From Malaya genurostris (lineage: Eukaryota; Arthropoda; Insecta; Diptera; Culicidae), in the NCBI RefSeq assembly GCF_030247185.1, contig NC_080571.1, forward strand, positions 81,960,525-82,024,524: a stretch of DNA of 64,000 nt, written 5' to 3'. The notes under the pieces are model-generated. The model was not told the origin of the DNA. It ran no database searches and saw only the letters and a program-made list of their open reading frames with translations. Each line of letters opens with the position of its first letter. Within the stretch, counting starts at the first letter, position 1. The position numbers were made by a program, and so were the translations under genes. Shown piece by piece: positions 19,850 to 30,645 of the stretch.

Positions 19850-20510
19850 CGATTTATCAAAATTGTGTACATTTTCAATCCGGTAGAAGATGCTACAAGA
19901 ACTCGAGTCTCTCAATGCATGAACCGCGAGAGAATATTTCTACATTTCTTCGCTCCACTTCCACTCTGAGTAATTCACGGCTCTTTAAAAAAAATGACAG
20001 TCGGATAATGATTGGTGTTGTGTAAAATTTACCAACAGAGAATCGCAAGTTGACAATTATCGCAGAAAATCGAATCGATGATTCGACATGATGATTCTCA
20101 TACTAGGTTGCAATATTTCAAAACCCTTGTGTGGAGCATTCATATACATTTTCATAGACACAACTTATACAAAAGTTATATGCACGTAGTTAGAATAAGC
20201 GGCAATAGTAAAATGATTCTATCGTAATTATCCACTGCCCATACAGAATCGGATCGCGAAACGAGAATAAGCGACCGTTTGTTGCTCCAGAGAGAATCCT
20301 CACAGCAGTGAGCTAACCTTTGATTCTCAGACAGGTCACCGAAAGAAATTCTCTCTCGCACTGGTGTCTATTCTATGTTAAATGAACCATGCCGGTTTTT
20401 TGTTGCTGCGATGATATCCGTCTCTCTTTGATGGCACTGATCGAATCGTGTGAAGAGTTGCTAGTGAGCGTTCTTTGATACGATAAAAGCCATCCTTGAT
20501 GTTAACAATG
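19850..20510 (-). repeat. Dispersed repeat, inverted partner of 4005-4690
   Basis: A diverged reverse-complement copy with matching order of landmarks, from ACATTTTCAATCCGGTAGAAG at the left (first 20 bases; 19869 on) to GATACGATAAAAGCCATCC at the right (20479-20497). The type is unknown. Confidence 0.55.
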
Positions 20511-21221
20511 TTAAGCCTTTCAATATGGCGTTTTCGAAGACCGCAATTAGTTTATTGCTCCAGATATGTTTGCGTAATGTTTTGCACAGATAAATCATAA
20601 CTTATAATATTCATGCGACTTTTTTGTCTTCTAATTCCGTAGTAACTGACTGGAGGAAACTATCGACAACGCCATGAAGTTCCTTTTCCCAGATGAAAGA
20701 AGGCTTTTGAGTTACAATGATAAGTGCAAGTATTCATCATATACTTTTAGTTTGAAGGATTCAGAAGATGAATTAGAGTTTGTTGAACTTATATATCTTA
20801 TATTATGTTCATTTTATTTATGTTTAAGAAAATATTTAAATTCGAAAAGTCCATAAATATCATATACTTCAGATATACATTCGCTCATAGAATCTCAGGA
20901 TACTATCTAATACAAACCATTTCTTCAAGGTTTCGATGTAAATAAAAAGTACTTTTAAATTAAAGTAGTTCGATCTGCAACTTTTTGCAACCTTCTGAAA
21001 TAATAAAATACGAAAGAACATTTTTTATCTAAAACTATCCATGACTACTTCAAAAATTGTCATAGAGCTTTGAAGTATTCTACAATTTTAAGTATTTTTA
21101 CAAAATTTAACACTTTGTTGAACAAATCCTTCCTCTAGAATTAATGTGAATAAAATTAGAACGAAAAAACTGATTTTTTAAAACCTTTTAGTAATATTAC
21201 CGAAAAATGAGTCAATGGTTA
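20511..21221. other. Unassigned AT-rich DNA
   Basis: No supported gene or repeat. It precedes the DD41D mariner; the TA at 21222-21223 is that element's target duplication. Confidence 0.4.
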
Positions 21222-21223
21222 TA

Positions 21224-22149
21224 AAGGGTGATTTTTTAAGAGCTTGAGAACTTTTTTAAACAATAAAACGCATAAAATTTGCAAAATCTCATCGGTTCTT
21301 TATTTTAAACGTTAGATTGGTACATGACATTTACTTTTTGAAGATAATTTCATTTAAATGTTGACCGCGGCTGCGTCTTAGGTGGTCCATTCGGAAAGTC
21401 CAATTTTGGGCAACTTTTTCGAGCATTTCGGCCGGAATAGCCCGAATTTCTTCGGAAATGTTGTCTTCCAAAGCTGGAATAGTTACTGGCTTATTTCTGT
21501 AGACTTTAGACTTGACGTAGCCCCACAAAAAATAGTCTAAAGGCGTCAAATCGCATGATCTTGGTGGCCAACTTACCGGTCCATTTCTTGAGATAAATTG
21601 TTCTCCGAAGTTTTCCCTCAAAATGGCCATAGAATCGCGAGCTGTGTGGCATGTAGCGCCATCTTGTTGAAACCACATGTCTACCAAGTTCAGTTCTTCC
21701 ATTTTTGGCAACAAAAAGTTTGTTAGCATCGAACGATAGCGATCGCCATTCACTGTAACGTTGCGTCCAACAGCATCTTTGAAAAAATACGGTCCAATGA
21801 TTCCACCAGCGTACAAACCACACCAAACAGTGCATTTTTCGGGATGCATGGGCAGTTCTTGAACGGCTTCTGGTTGCTCTTCACTCCAAATGCGGCAATT
21901 TTGCTTATTTACGTAGCCATTCAACCAGAAATGAGCCTCATCGCTGAACAAAATTTGTCGATAAATTTTCCGGATTTTCCGAATGGACCACCTAAGACGC
22001 AGCCGCGGTCAACATTTAAATGAAATTATCTTCAAAAAGTAAATGTCATGTACCAATCTAACGTTTAAAATAAAGAACCGATGAGATTTTGCTAATTTTA
22101 TGCGTTTTATTGTTTAAAAAAGTTCTCAAGCTCTTAAAAAATCACCCTT
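21224..22149 (-). mobile_element. DD41D mariner with palindromic 174-bp arms
   Basis: The element runs AAGGGTGATTTTTTAAGAGC to GCTCTTAAAAAATCACCCTT between TA dinucleotides (21222-21223, 22150-22151). Arms 21224-21397 and 21976-22149 are near-perfect reverse complements that include the 3' end of the transposase gene. The 5' end of this element has therefore been replaced by an inverted copy of its 3' end; a related fragment at 40955-41412 keeps a different 5' region. Confidence 0.85.
21331..21951 (-). pseudogene. DD41D mariner transposase, N-terminally truncated (about 206 aa)
   Basis: This encodes the catalytic half of a mariner-family transposase. FSDEAHFWLNG holds the first Asp, WFQQDGATCHTAR the second, and the third Asp is in TPLDYFLWGYVK. 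I count 41 residues between the second and third Asp, giving DD41D (rosa-like). The reading frame is open to its natural end, but the N-terminal DNA-binding domain is missing because the 5' part has been replaced by an inverted copy of the 3' end. It could not bind its own ends normally, so it is called a pseudogene. Confidence 0.82.
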
Positions 22150-22354
22150 TAGTTAGAGACATATTTTCCTCAGTAAAGTAACCAGAAGTTGCAATGGCTA
22201 CAATATTGACAAAGGCGAAAACTCTCTATCTGCCTCCAGTAAAAAAATAATTTTCCTATTCGTCTTTACACGCGTGCTGGACAACTTTGCAGAAGACACT
22301 AACAAGGAAAAGTGTATGGTAAGGCCGCCAAATAATTAAGGACATGAAATGAAT

Positions 22355-23018
22355 TTTTTGCTTTTTCTGGCATTCCACAAGGCAGTCATCTCGGACCACT
22401 AATTTTCCTCTTGTATTTCAACGATGTGAACTTTTTACTGAGTGTCCCACGATTATCATTTGCCGACGACCTTAAGCTATTTCAAATTATTAAGACAACA
22501 GAGGATGCCATTTCCCTCCAGAGTCAACTCGAAATTTCTTAAGAGTGGAGCGAGATCAATCGAATGACCTTAAATATCACGGAAAAGAACACTTATACGT
22601 TTCGACTATTGTCTCCGAGGATCTACGATAGGTAGAGTCATATGTGCCAAGGATCTTGGGGTTCTTCTTGACGAACAACTGAACTACAACAATGTATTTC
22701 GTACATTGTTGCAAAAGCTAACTGCTAAGTACTTCACAGATATCTACTGTTTGAAGTCTCTCTACTGCTCGCTTGTACGTTCAACGCTCGACTATTGTTC
22801 GGCGGTATGGAACCCGCTTTACCATAATTGAAATCTCAGAATCGAATCAATACTGTTTCAATGCTGTTTCAACGAGATTCGATTTTCATGTCCCGCGCAG
22901 TCGAATTAAAACTAGTTTTTTAAATATACTAAGAAATAATCATTACGACCATATTTTGTCTTCTGATTATGTATATTAGTTAAATAAATAAATAAATAAA
23001 AAAAAAATAAATAAATAA
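22355..23018 (+). pseudogene. Jockey-type LINE reverse transcriptase fragment
   Basis: Translation gives GIPQGSHLGPLIFLLYFNDV followed by LSFADDLKLF, the RT motif blocks around the FADD catalytic pair, then stops and frameshifts (22560-22830). A C-terminal NHYDHILSSDYVY-like ending is followed by an (AAAT)n tail at 22981-23018, typical of a LINE 3' end. It is 5'-truncated. The blocks resemble the LINE at 58115-61196. Confidence 0.8.
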
Positions 23019-23589
23019 AATTGCAGTTTTGGACCACTGTGCACTGGCTTAAAAAGTGATGGACTCCACTCCATCAGCAACAACAACAAAAACGTTGGTT
23101 TGCTGACTTCAGACGTGGCCGTGGAGACACCGATGATGCAGAACGCAGTGGAAGTCCAAATAAGGTGGTAACACCAGGAAACATAAAAAAATCCACGAAA
23201 TCGTTTTGAATGATCGAAAAGTGAAGTTGCCTGAGTTAGCTGACATCGTAAAGATATCAAAAGAACGTGTTGACTTCATATTGCATGAGCATTTGCCTAT
23301 GAGACAGCTCTGATCAAAGTGGGTGCCGCGTTTGCTCACTGTTGACCAAAACCGAGGACGTGTTTAGGATTCTGAGCAGTATTTGGCCACGTTTAAACGT
23401 AACAGACCTGAACGTTTGCGTCAATATATGACAATGGATGAAACATGGATTCATCACTCCACTCCGGAATCAAAACGATCGTCATCTGTGTGGACAGCAA
23501 TTGGTGAACTTCGTCCAAAGCGCCCGAAAGCACTACAATCGACTGTAAAGGTTAATGCCTCGGTATTTTGGGATGTGCGTGGTGTAATC

Positions 23590-26070
23590 CAGAGGTGGAA
23601 ATAAGCCTATTTTGCGCACGAAAATGTGAATCAATATTTCCGAATGTGAATCAAAAAGCTGAACAGCGTTAATTAAGAAAACTAAAACTTAATGATCGAT
23701 TATTTTTTAAATTTTTGGAACTGTATATTACACAGAGTGGCAGTATACCTTGTGCATACGCGCTCTTTTTATTGCGCTAAGACAAATTTGTTCTCGAAAA
23801 ACAACCATACGCAGGCTGCTCTCACAGAATCTCGTTCGCGCATTTATGTACCGCCTCAGAAATGAATGTACAACGTTTCGTACGTACGAGGTTTGAGTGC
23901 TCCAGTCGCATGAGAATAGGCATTGCAACCTGTGCTAATTAACCCTCCGATAAGTCCCCGTTCACAACATCATTGATACTTTTTTTAGGAATATTAAACC
24001 CAACATTTTTGGCAGTTGTGTTTTCTGACACTTGTTAGATTATATTCTTGGCGTACTGTACAATTGTTGATAATTAGGTTTTCAAAAAACGGGGAAAAGT
24101 ATCTAAAACTAATCAATCAGTCTAAAGCTTTTTTTTATCTACTTTTTCAAAATCCTGGTGCGATCTTGCTCATCACCACCATAAAAATTATTCAAAATTG
24201 TTTGCGTGGTCATACATAAAAACCAATTAAATATGATCTAGAATAAAACAGAGTAATCACGTTAGTAATTTTAATTATAATAAACTACTTTTCAAACCTG
24301 ATAATATGGATAATTGGAGTAATTTTTTACACTTTAATAAATTTTGATTTTTTAAAATAAATGTAATAGACATGTACTATCGAACTTAAATCGTCAAGAT
24401 AAAAATATCTGATTTCAATACAATTAGATTAAATTGAACGGTTCGTCATCAATATCGAGTAATCAAAAATCTTTTAAATCTAAAACAACTTGTTGGTTAA
24501 ATAGTAGCGCATACGCTTTATTAATACAACAAACGACTTAGAATCTGTTAGATAGAATACATAACATTCAATATGTGGAATGAGTCCCGCAGACGAGGGA
24601 AACTCGTGGATTCCAATCTTCCAAGCTGATCTCACACACACACACCTTCTATGGCGAATATATAAAAATAAATCAGGAATATATTCAAACAATGTGGCGA
24701 GTTTGATTTTTATGTTCATAGATAGAACATTTTGCTGAGAATCTGCGAACAGTTTAGGTATCATTTTTTCAAATTTTTACATCTAGAAACCGATACCCAT
24801 ACGTAAAAGACCCTGCAGTTGAATTCTTCAACTTTACATGCAGTGAAACTGTTAACTTCGAAGATACTCTTGAATCAGGGCTGGAAAAATCATGATCAAA
24901 AAATCATCAAATCGTAATCACTAGCGAAGATGATTGGTTGTGATCTTTCCCAATAAAGATCACTACTGATCTAATCTTTTTAAGATCAGTTGATCAGTGA
25001 TCTTTGAATCACATCGATCAAAATCAATACTGATCTTCTGTCGGTAGAAAGCTACTATTATCACTGATTCCTGCAAGACCAAATTATTGGGCGATTCGAT
25101 CAGCCTTGAGTATTGTGGAAAAAAATCACATATGAGCAATGAGTGGAGAATTGAGTCTAGAATCGTTGATCCCGATGAGGGGTGTGAAAATTAGTGACAA
25201 CAGCAATGCTTTGTTTGGTTCGCAATAATAAAGAATGACGAAGGTTTAATGAAAATAATCAGTTTGAATCGTTATCGCATTGATAATATTAATTTAACAG
25301 TTTTCACTGCGCAATACCAATACGCAATGCAAATTTAGTAAAATGAAATATACCACCATGATGTTCATGTACTATTTAGATTAAACCAAAGAAAACGCTA
25401 TTTGACATGAATTTGATTAATAGAAGTAACAGGAGCGCAGCATTTGAATGGTGTGTTTGAATTAGCGCAGCAAAATCCTGCACTCCTGTTACTTCTGTGT
25501 ATGATATTCAAGCTAAATAGGGTAATAATAGTCAGCTGCGTAGTACGCATTGTGATGGGGCATGTTTTTCTTATCATTATGATTATTTTTCAACGCAGCT
25601 TGTATGTTAATATTATTAGCTGTTATAATTGACGATATATCTCCACCACGACTAAATAAATTTCAAATACATCACGAAGCGTGAAGTTTCGCTGCGACCG
25701 ACGAAATAAACTCACCTAACGGGCCTAAAATTATTGATATAGGATAATCCATATCCGAGAAAATTGAGCGGTAATCAGTTTTGACGTTTACGTCACTTAT
25801 ACCATTATATTACCGGAACCGTAAGTGACAGCCATTTGAACTTCAAACCTGTTCAATAAACACAGAGCAGCATTGAAACGAGCCAAACTTTGTTAAAGTG
25901 TTGATTCCGAATCAGATAGTGATACTGATAACGTTGAAGACAATTTTAAACTCTAAGGAAAACCAAAATGTATAATAATTATAATATCTACAATAAATAT
26001 GTGATATAAAAAGATAATACTGACTATTTCTATTGACTGTGAATAAAAAAAATGCTTATTTCCACCCCTG
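23590..26070. mobile_element. hAT-like element of 2481 bp inserted in a mariner
   Basis: Termini CAGAGGTGGAAATAAGC and GCTTATTTCCACCCCTG are inverted, matching at 16 of 17 positions. Flanks are GTGTAATC (23582-23589) and GTGTAATA (26071-26078), a 7-of-8 duplication, consistent with hAT. No transposase is recognisable. Inside are a GATCA-rich block (24880-25050), an 80-bp hairpin (25420-25497) and a family M scrap (about 25740-25830). Confidence 0.82.
25420..25497. repeat. Short inverted repeat (hairpin)
   Basis: AGAAGTAACAGGAGCGCAG at the left pairs with TGCACTCCTGTTACTTCT at the right, with about 40 nt between them. It may be a tiny foldback insertion. Confidence 0.55.
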
Positions 26071-26479
26071 GTGTAATATTTAAATTTAATATTTATTTGA
26101 AGGCTGGAATTGCAAAGAAATGACCGCATATGGCAAAGAAAAAAATTGTTTAATCAAGTCAAGTCAAGTCAATGAAAACAATTGCAAAACTACATGAAAT
26201 TAGCTTCGAGTGGCATCCACCGTGTTCGCTAGAGTTGGCTCCCAGCGACTACTGGCTGTTCGTCGACATGAAAAAATGCTCGCCGGTAAGAAATTCCGCA
26301 CGAATGAGAAGATTATCTCTGACACTGAGGCTTATTTTGAGGCAAAAGAAAAATCGTTCTACAAAAGTGGTATTGAAATGTTAGATCGGCGCGGGAATGA
26401 TTGCGTTGCTCTTGATGGAGATTATGTTGATAAATAAAGTTAATTTTGAACCAAAAAAATCGTGTTCTCTTTTCAGCCC

Positions 26480-26851
26480 ATATGTTGAGTTTATGTGAAC
26501 CAGTGTAGGCATCTTCGAGAAATCGAAGTGCGTTTAAATTTAGAGTTTTTGATCACTATTTCCGGTACTCCCGGTATCGAAAACGAATACTGGTGTAAGT
26601 GATATAGGTTTACGTGGTCTTTGACTGTCAAACTAGCGAAATCGATGCGACAAATTTAAGGAATTCGCTACTCGTCACATGGTCACTTATAACTCACTAC
26701 CAGTGAGCCGAAAGTCTCGCAGGATCCGGATGTAATTCTGAAACTTTGTATGGGAACATAATACTTCTCGTTTGAATTTAAGTATGTGAAAATCGGGTCG
26801 GTAATCTTCGAGAAAAGTTAGTGACTTTTTACTCCATTTTTCTGGTGCATA
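26480..26851 (-). repeat. Family M modular repeat (interrupted)
   Basis: Two modules (near 26510-26600 and 26700-26850). The unit 'CTGGTGCATA' at 26842-26851 continues at 27979 with 'CTGCCCTGTAAATCCGGAACC', so the intervening element inserted inside this repeat. Confidence 0.6.
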
Positions 26852-27976
26852 CACGGAAAGACCGAAATCAGCATTTTGTCCAAAAAATTAGTTGATTTCC
26901 TGATTTTAGTTAGTTAGTTTTTAAGACAACAAAAAATAATCTTACTTTTGATAACTTAGATTTTTTAATTCTCGTTCCCTTAATAATAATAAAATATTTG
27001 TTGAAATGGCTATTTTTTTAGTTGAATTTACCAATTAAACGTGCTGTCATTTCTTAGCTAAGGCACACTTCATTTCCATTCAACTAATTTTTTAGTTGAA
27101 TTAGAGAAATAAAACGTTATTTTCAACCAACATGAATGGTTGAATTGGCTTCTGCAATTTGCACCTATATGGCGCACTGTCACCGAAAAAACGTTAACAC
27201 CGTAATGACTACTAGCCACTAGATGGCACACTACTACCGAAAAAAATTTCAGTCGCAGTTGTCTTTTCTATATTGCTAGGTATAAATACGCTGTTATATT
27301 GAAATTTTTTCTTCAAAATCGCTGTTTTCTTCATTCGACTTTGCGAAATCGACTCTCTCACTGAAAACTTTGAGCACTCGGAAAACAAAAACCGAATACA
27401 CGTAGTACACCGGACAGCGTAGCCCGGAAGATTAGAAGATACAAAAAACATCATTTGACATATACAATGAGAGTGCAGCATTCGAAACTCACTTCACTGT
27501 TCCGCGTAAAAACATTATTACGCACAATCGCTTCAAATGCGCACAAATTCTGAATAAATACACTTTTCACTAAGAATTACGTCATTTTTACATATCGGTT
27601 TAGAAATTTATATATGGATATATCGTAACACATGCGAAAAACATCAAACCAATTTGCAAGCAGTTTCAACAAGGCTGTCCTTTTTAGCTTTTTAATGGAT
27701 TGTTTTGCTTTGACACTTCTCATGAGTTTTTGGCTAATAAACTTGTTAATAAAACCAATTTCATTTTTTTTTTTTGTACTGTCCTTCAATAATGATGGTG
27801 ATAGATAAATAGAAACACATTTTCTGATTTTAATAACAAAATTAGTTTTTTTTCAGCAAAGTAAATTCTCAATTTTAACTAATTTCATAGTTATTTTGGA
27901 AATTTTGTCGTTAAAATCAACTAATTCAAAAACAGTAATACGAATTTGGCGCAGAGCTATTTTCGGTCGTTCCGTG
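26852..27976. mobile_element. TA-flanked non-autonomous DNA element (1125 bp)
   Basis: CACGGAAAGACCGAAAT at the left and ATTTTCGGTCGTTCCGTG at the right form imperfect terminal inverted repeats, flanked by TA at 26850-26851 and 27977-27978. The interior repeats AATTAGTTGATTT-like motifs in both orientations. No transposase was recognised; an open frame near 27212-27481 has no known domain. Confidence 0.72.
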
Positions 27977-28399
27977 TACTGCCCTGTAAATCCGGAACCG
28001 GAAGTCTGATCCTGACGAAATTTCGGAGCTGTGTCTATTACTATCTCGTGACATTAGGAACATTGAGTGCAGTGGGTCGCGTATAGATTTGGAATCGACC
28101 ATGTGGCTCCCACAATTCCCTTTACGTCGGTGTGTTTAGGAACCTTGTTGAGTCGGTTTTATTTCTCTCCTCTCCTCCCCTTTCTTCGAACGCAACCAGG
28201 AAATTGAAGCGGATAAAATGGTGGACGAATTGAAACGGACTGTGTTTCACAGAAAAATATAAGACTTAATTTATATTGCGATAACGTATATGTTTTCATG
28301 TACTAATCGTATCTAAACTAAATTATCTAGACTTCGTTACGGTAAATTTATGATTTAGGCCTTCAAAATTGAGATATTGCAATTTTCAACAGTTCTTCA

Positions 28400-28700
28400 C
28401 CTGCGAATTTTCTGATGTTCATCTCCAAATAAAAATTGTTTCGAAACGGAAAAATATTGAAAAATTTACGTCCTAGACGTACTGTCTTCAGTATTTAATA
28501 AATGATTTTTTTTCATTCCTGATCAATATCCAGGCTTTACTTGCTTCCAATATGAAAAACAGTATCCTTCGATAGATTCAGTTTTTAATAGATAAAGCAG
28601 AAGTTGAAACACATCCTGTCTACTTTGTATTCTATTTCAACGTTTCGCCTTCGGTTCATCAAAGGCAATGTGCACTTAGCACAAAACCGGTAATAAAAAC
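28400..28700 (-). repeat. Probable PLE remnant with hammerhead-like motif
   Basis: On the minus strand 28664-28638 reads TTGATGAACCGAAGGCGAAA then CGTTG. This resembles the CUGAUGA-stem-GAAACGTTG core of PLE hammerheads with a C-to-U change at the first position. A second CTGAAGA lies at about 28488-28482. No RT sequence remains. Confidence 0.35.
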
Positions 28701-30412
28701 CTCTACATAACTACTTTGGATTCGTTTTTGATTCAGCTTTTTGCAAATGGCACTATCGATTTCGATAAACCGAATGGAAGTCACCGATGATTATTGGATC
28801 AGATATCTCTATCCAAAAATGGTCATGGTCACGATTTTAAGTTCAATGACTAGGAACTGTCAACCTGATCAGAGGTCTTCCAAGAACCGACGCAATTCTT
28901 ATGCTGCCGTGTACAACCTTGAACTTTCCGCGAGATTCGGATCACAACGCGGTACGCAATGAAGAATGATTCATTCGCGCGCATGTCATCGTGACTGGAT
29001 TGGATCCTATTCTACGAAAGAACCTTTCGTTCTTTTATAACCTAACCAAATATCAGTGTTGCATCTTGAATTTCAATGCATTCCAATGCACATTCTCGGG
29101 CTGCAGTCTCCGGGTATCGGTTTAATCTAACTCGTGTTCGAACACGAATTAGAATCCCATTTCATTTGGGTTCCTTGTTTGAATCCCGCACCAGCGCGCT
29201 CCGAGCGGACGAGTGAAAAGAAATTAATCCACACTGATCGCAGTTATGAAATGTGACCATCGTTTCTTTATAAGAGCTATTGATAAACCTACATTTGTGG
29301 GGAGTACCGGTTGGTACGATCATTTTCAGCCTAAAAACAGACAGGGGAAAGCAATCGGCTTCGAAGGTGTTTGGTACGCTAAACAGAACCGAAAAATTGA
29401 TCACCGTAGTTTGATTCTGTCTTTCCTAAAGAGCATTATTACCAGCTGGGGGTCTTCAACAAGCACTGACTGATTGGATGAAATGTGGAGAGTTCCTTAA
29501 TTTTACCTGCAAAAAAACGGAAAAGACAAAAGTAGACGACTGTTAGAGACGTTGAGGTTTGAAAGTGATATTTTTTGGTATTCGAAATTATATTTAAAGA
29601 ACCATTTGACCACGTCCCCTATTCGATTATAGCTAATCATTTCCTTGCGTTTAATATTGATTTTATTATTTACAACCGTTTGATTTCGAGTAGTTTGTGT
29701 TTCCCTCGACGTTCGCTTTCCTGCTCAGAACGAGCTGCCACACGTAGATACGATGTTGCACCAATAAAATTTCAAAAACGGTCCACTGGAACGGTGAACA
29801 AAATGCGTTGCTCCTCAGCACCGGATTAAGATAAGCAAGGCTCAAAACAGATCAGGAAAGCTCTCACTTTATAGACTTGCACCCGCGCTCGGTTCGACGA
29901 CCAGTGGCGCGGCTCTCGGAAAGGGAGTTTTACAGGTTCCGAAGCCGGGGCTATCAACAGTTCCAGATACCGAAACCGACACTTCTCACTCGAGTAGCCG
30001 GCTTCGAATAATAATATCAATAATTCCAGGCCGTTCGAAGAAGAAAGCGCAAGCGCCTCGATCGTAAAGCAGGTGATTGCATGGAACTGTATGTTCAATA
30101 TATGTCCGATGCACACCCTTCCACCCTTTTATTGGTCGCTCTTTTGTTAGGTTAAACCTAATAAATAAATATTTGTTTGTAGCTTCAGATACCCGATAGC
30201 CATAAATTTGCTGTGTATCGGATCGCTTTTAAATAGTCGTAAAAACCTGACGCGAGAGCAGGCGCCTTGTTTTGAAAAAAAAAAATTGAACTCATGAGGT
30301 AAAGGGTTTGTGGCAGGATTTGACTCGACAGTAAGCAAGGAAATTGAATTTGTTAGATTGTTTAATTTCGAGTCTTTTCGAAATGAGTATGCATTCATAA
30401 ATAGAATTTTGC
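28700..30412. other. No gene recognised
   Basis: Sequence is less AT-rich than the surroundings in places (28850-29250, 29880-30080). Open frames at 28741-28962, 29246-29473 and 29826-30116 have no domain I recognise. It could be host intergenic or intronic DNA. Confidence 0.3.
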
Positions 30413-30425
30413 TTCAATTGCAAAT

Positions 30426-30632
30426 CCCGGATTGGCGGTTCAATGCATAGGACGCTGGTCTTACAAGCCAGCTGTCGTATGTTCGAGCCCCGACCTGGAA
30501 GGATTCTTAGTTTCAGTAGGATCCATAGTACTAGCCATGCTATGATTTTGTACGCTATGAATCGGCTGCGAAGTCTGTTGAAACAGAAAGGCCAAATTCT
30601 ACGAAAGGAATGTAATGCCAAGACTTTGCTTT
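30426..30632 (+). mobile_element. tRNA-derived SINE with 13-bp TSD
   Basis: It is flanked by TTCAATTGCAAAT at 30413-30425 and 30633-30645. The head looks tRNA-like: a 5-bp anticodon-type stem CTGGT/GCCAG encloses CTTACAA (anticodon position TAC, as in tRNA-Val), followed by the B box GTTCGAGCCCC. The body continues to a short T-rich end GCTTTGCTTTT-like. The architecture is that of mosquito tRNA-related SINEs such as Feilai; the exact family is not certain. Confidence 0.8.
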
Positions 30633-30645
30633 TTCAATTGCAAAT

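Larger units (their letters stand above)
23022..26475 (+). pseudogene. DD34D-type mariner transposase split by a hAT-like element
   Basis: The left part (23022-23589) reads as mariner transposase: WFADFRRGRGDTDDAERSG, then MTMDETWIHHSTPES (first catalytic Asp). The right part (about 26150-26440) reads KLHEISFEWHPP and LAPSDYWLFVDMKK (third Asp region), ending in FYKSGIEMLDRRGNDCVALD and YVDK. The middle with the second Asp is not preserved well. The two halves are separated by the 2481-bp element at 23590-26070, whose 8-bp duplication lies in the coding sequence. Both halves carry stops and frameshifts. The family is SETMAR/irritans-like by its text. Confidence 0.82.

Noticed and set aside
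22596..22625. ACGTTTCGACTATTG resembling an inverted PLE hammerhead end
   Set aside because: It lies within the LINE reverse transcriptase coding sequence and has no CTGANGA partner at the right distance.
29246..29473. Possible host exon (75 codons)
   Set aside because: No recognisable domain, no convincing splice sites and no second supporting exon; left as unassigned.
30435..30500. Apparent tRNA-Val gene
   Set aside because: The T stem pairs poorly and the segment is the head of a SINE with a body and target duplication.
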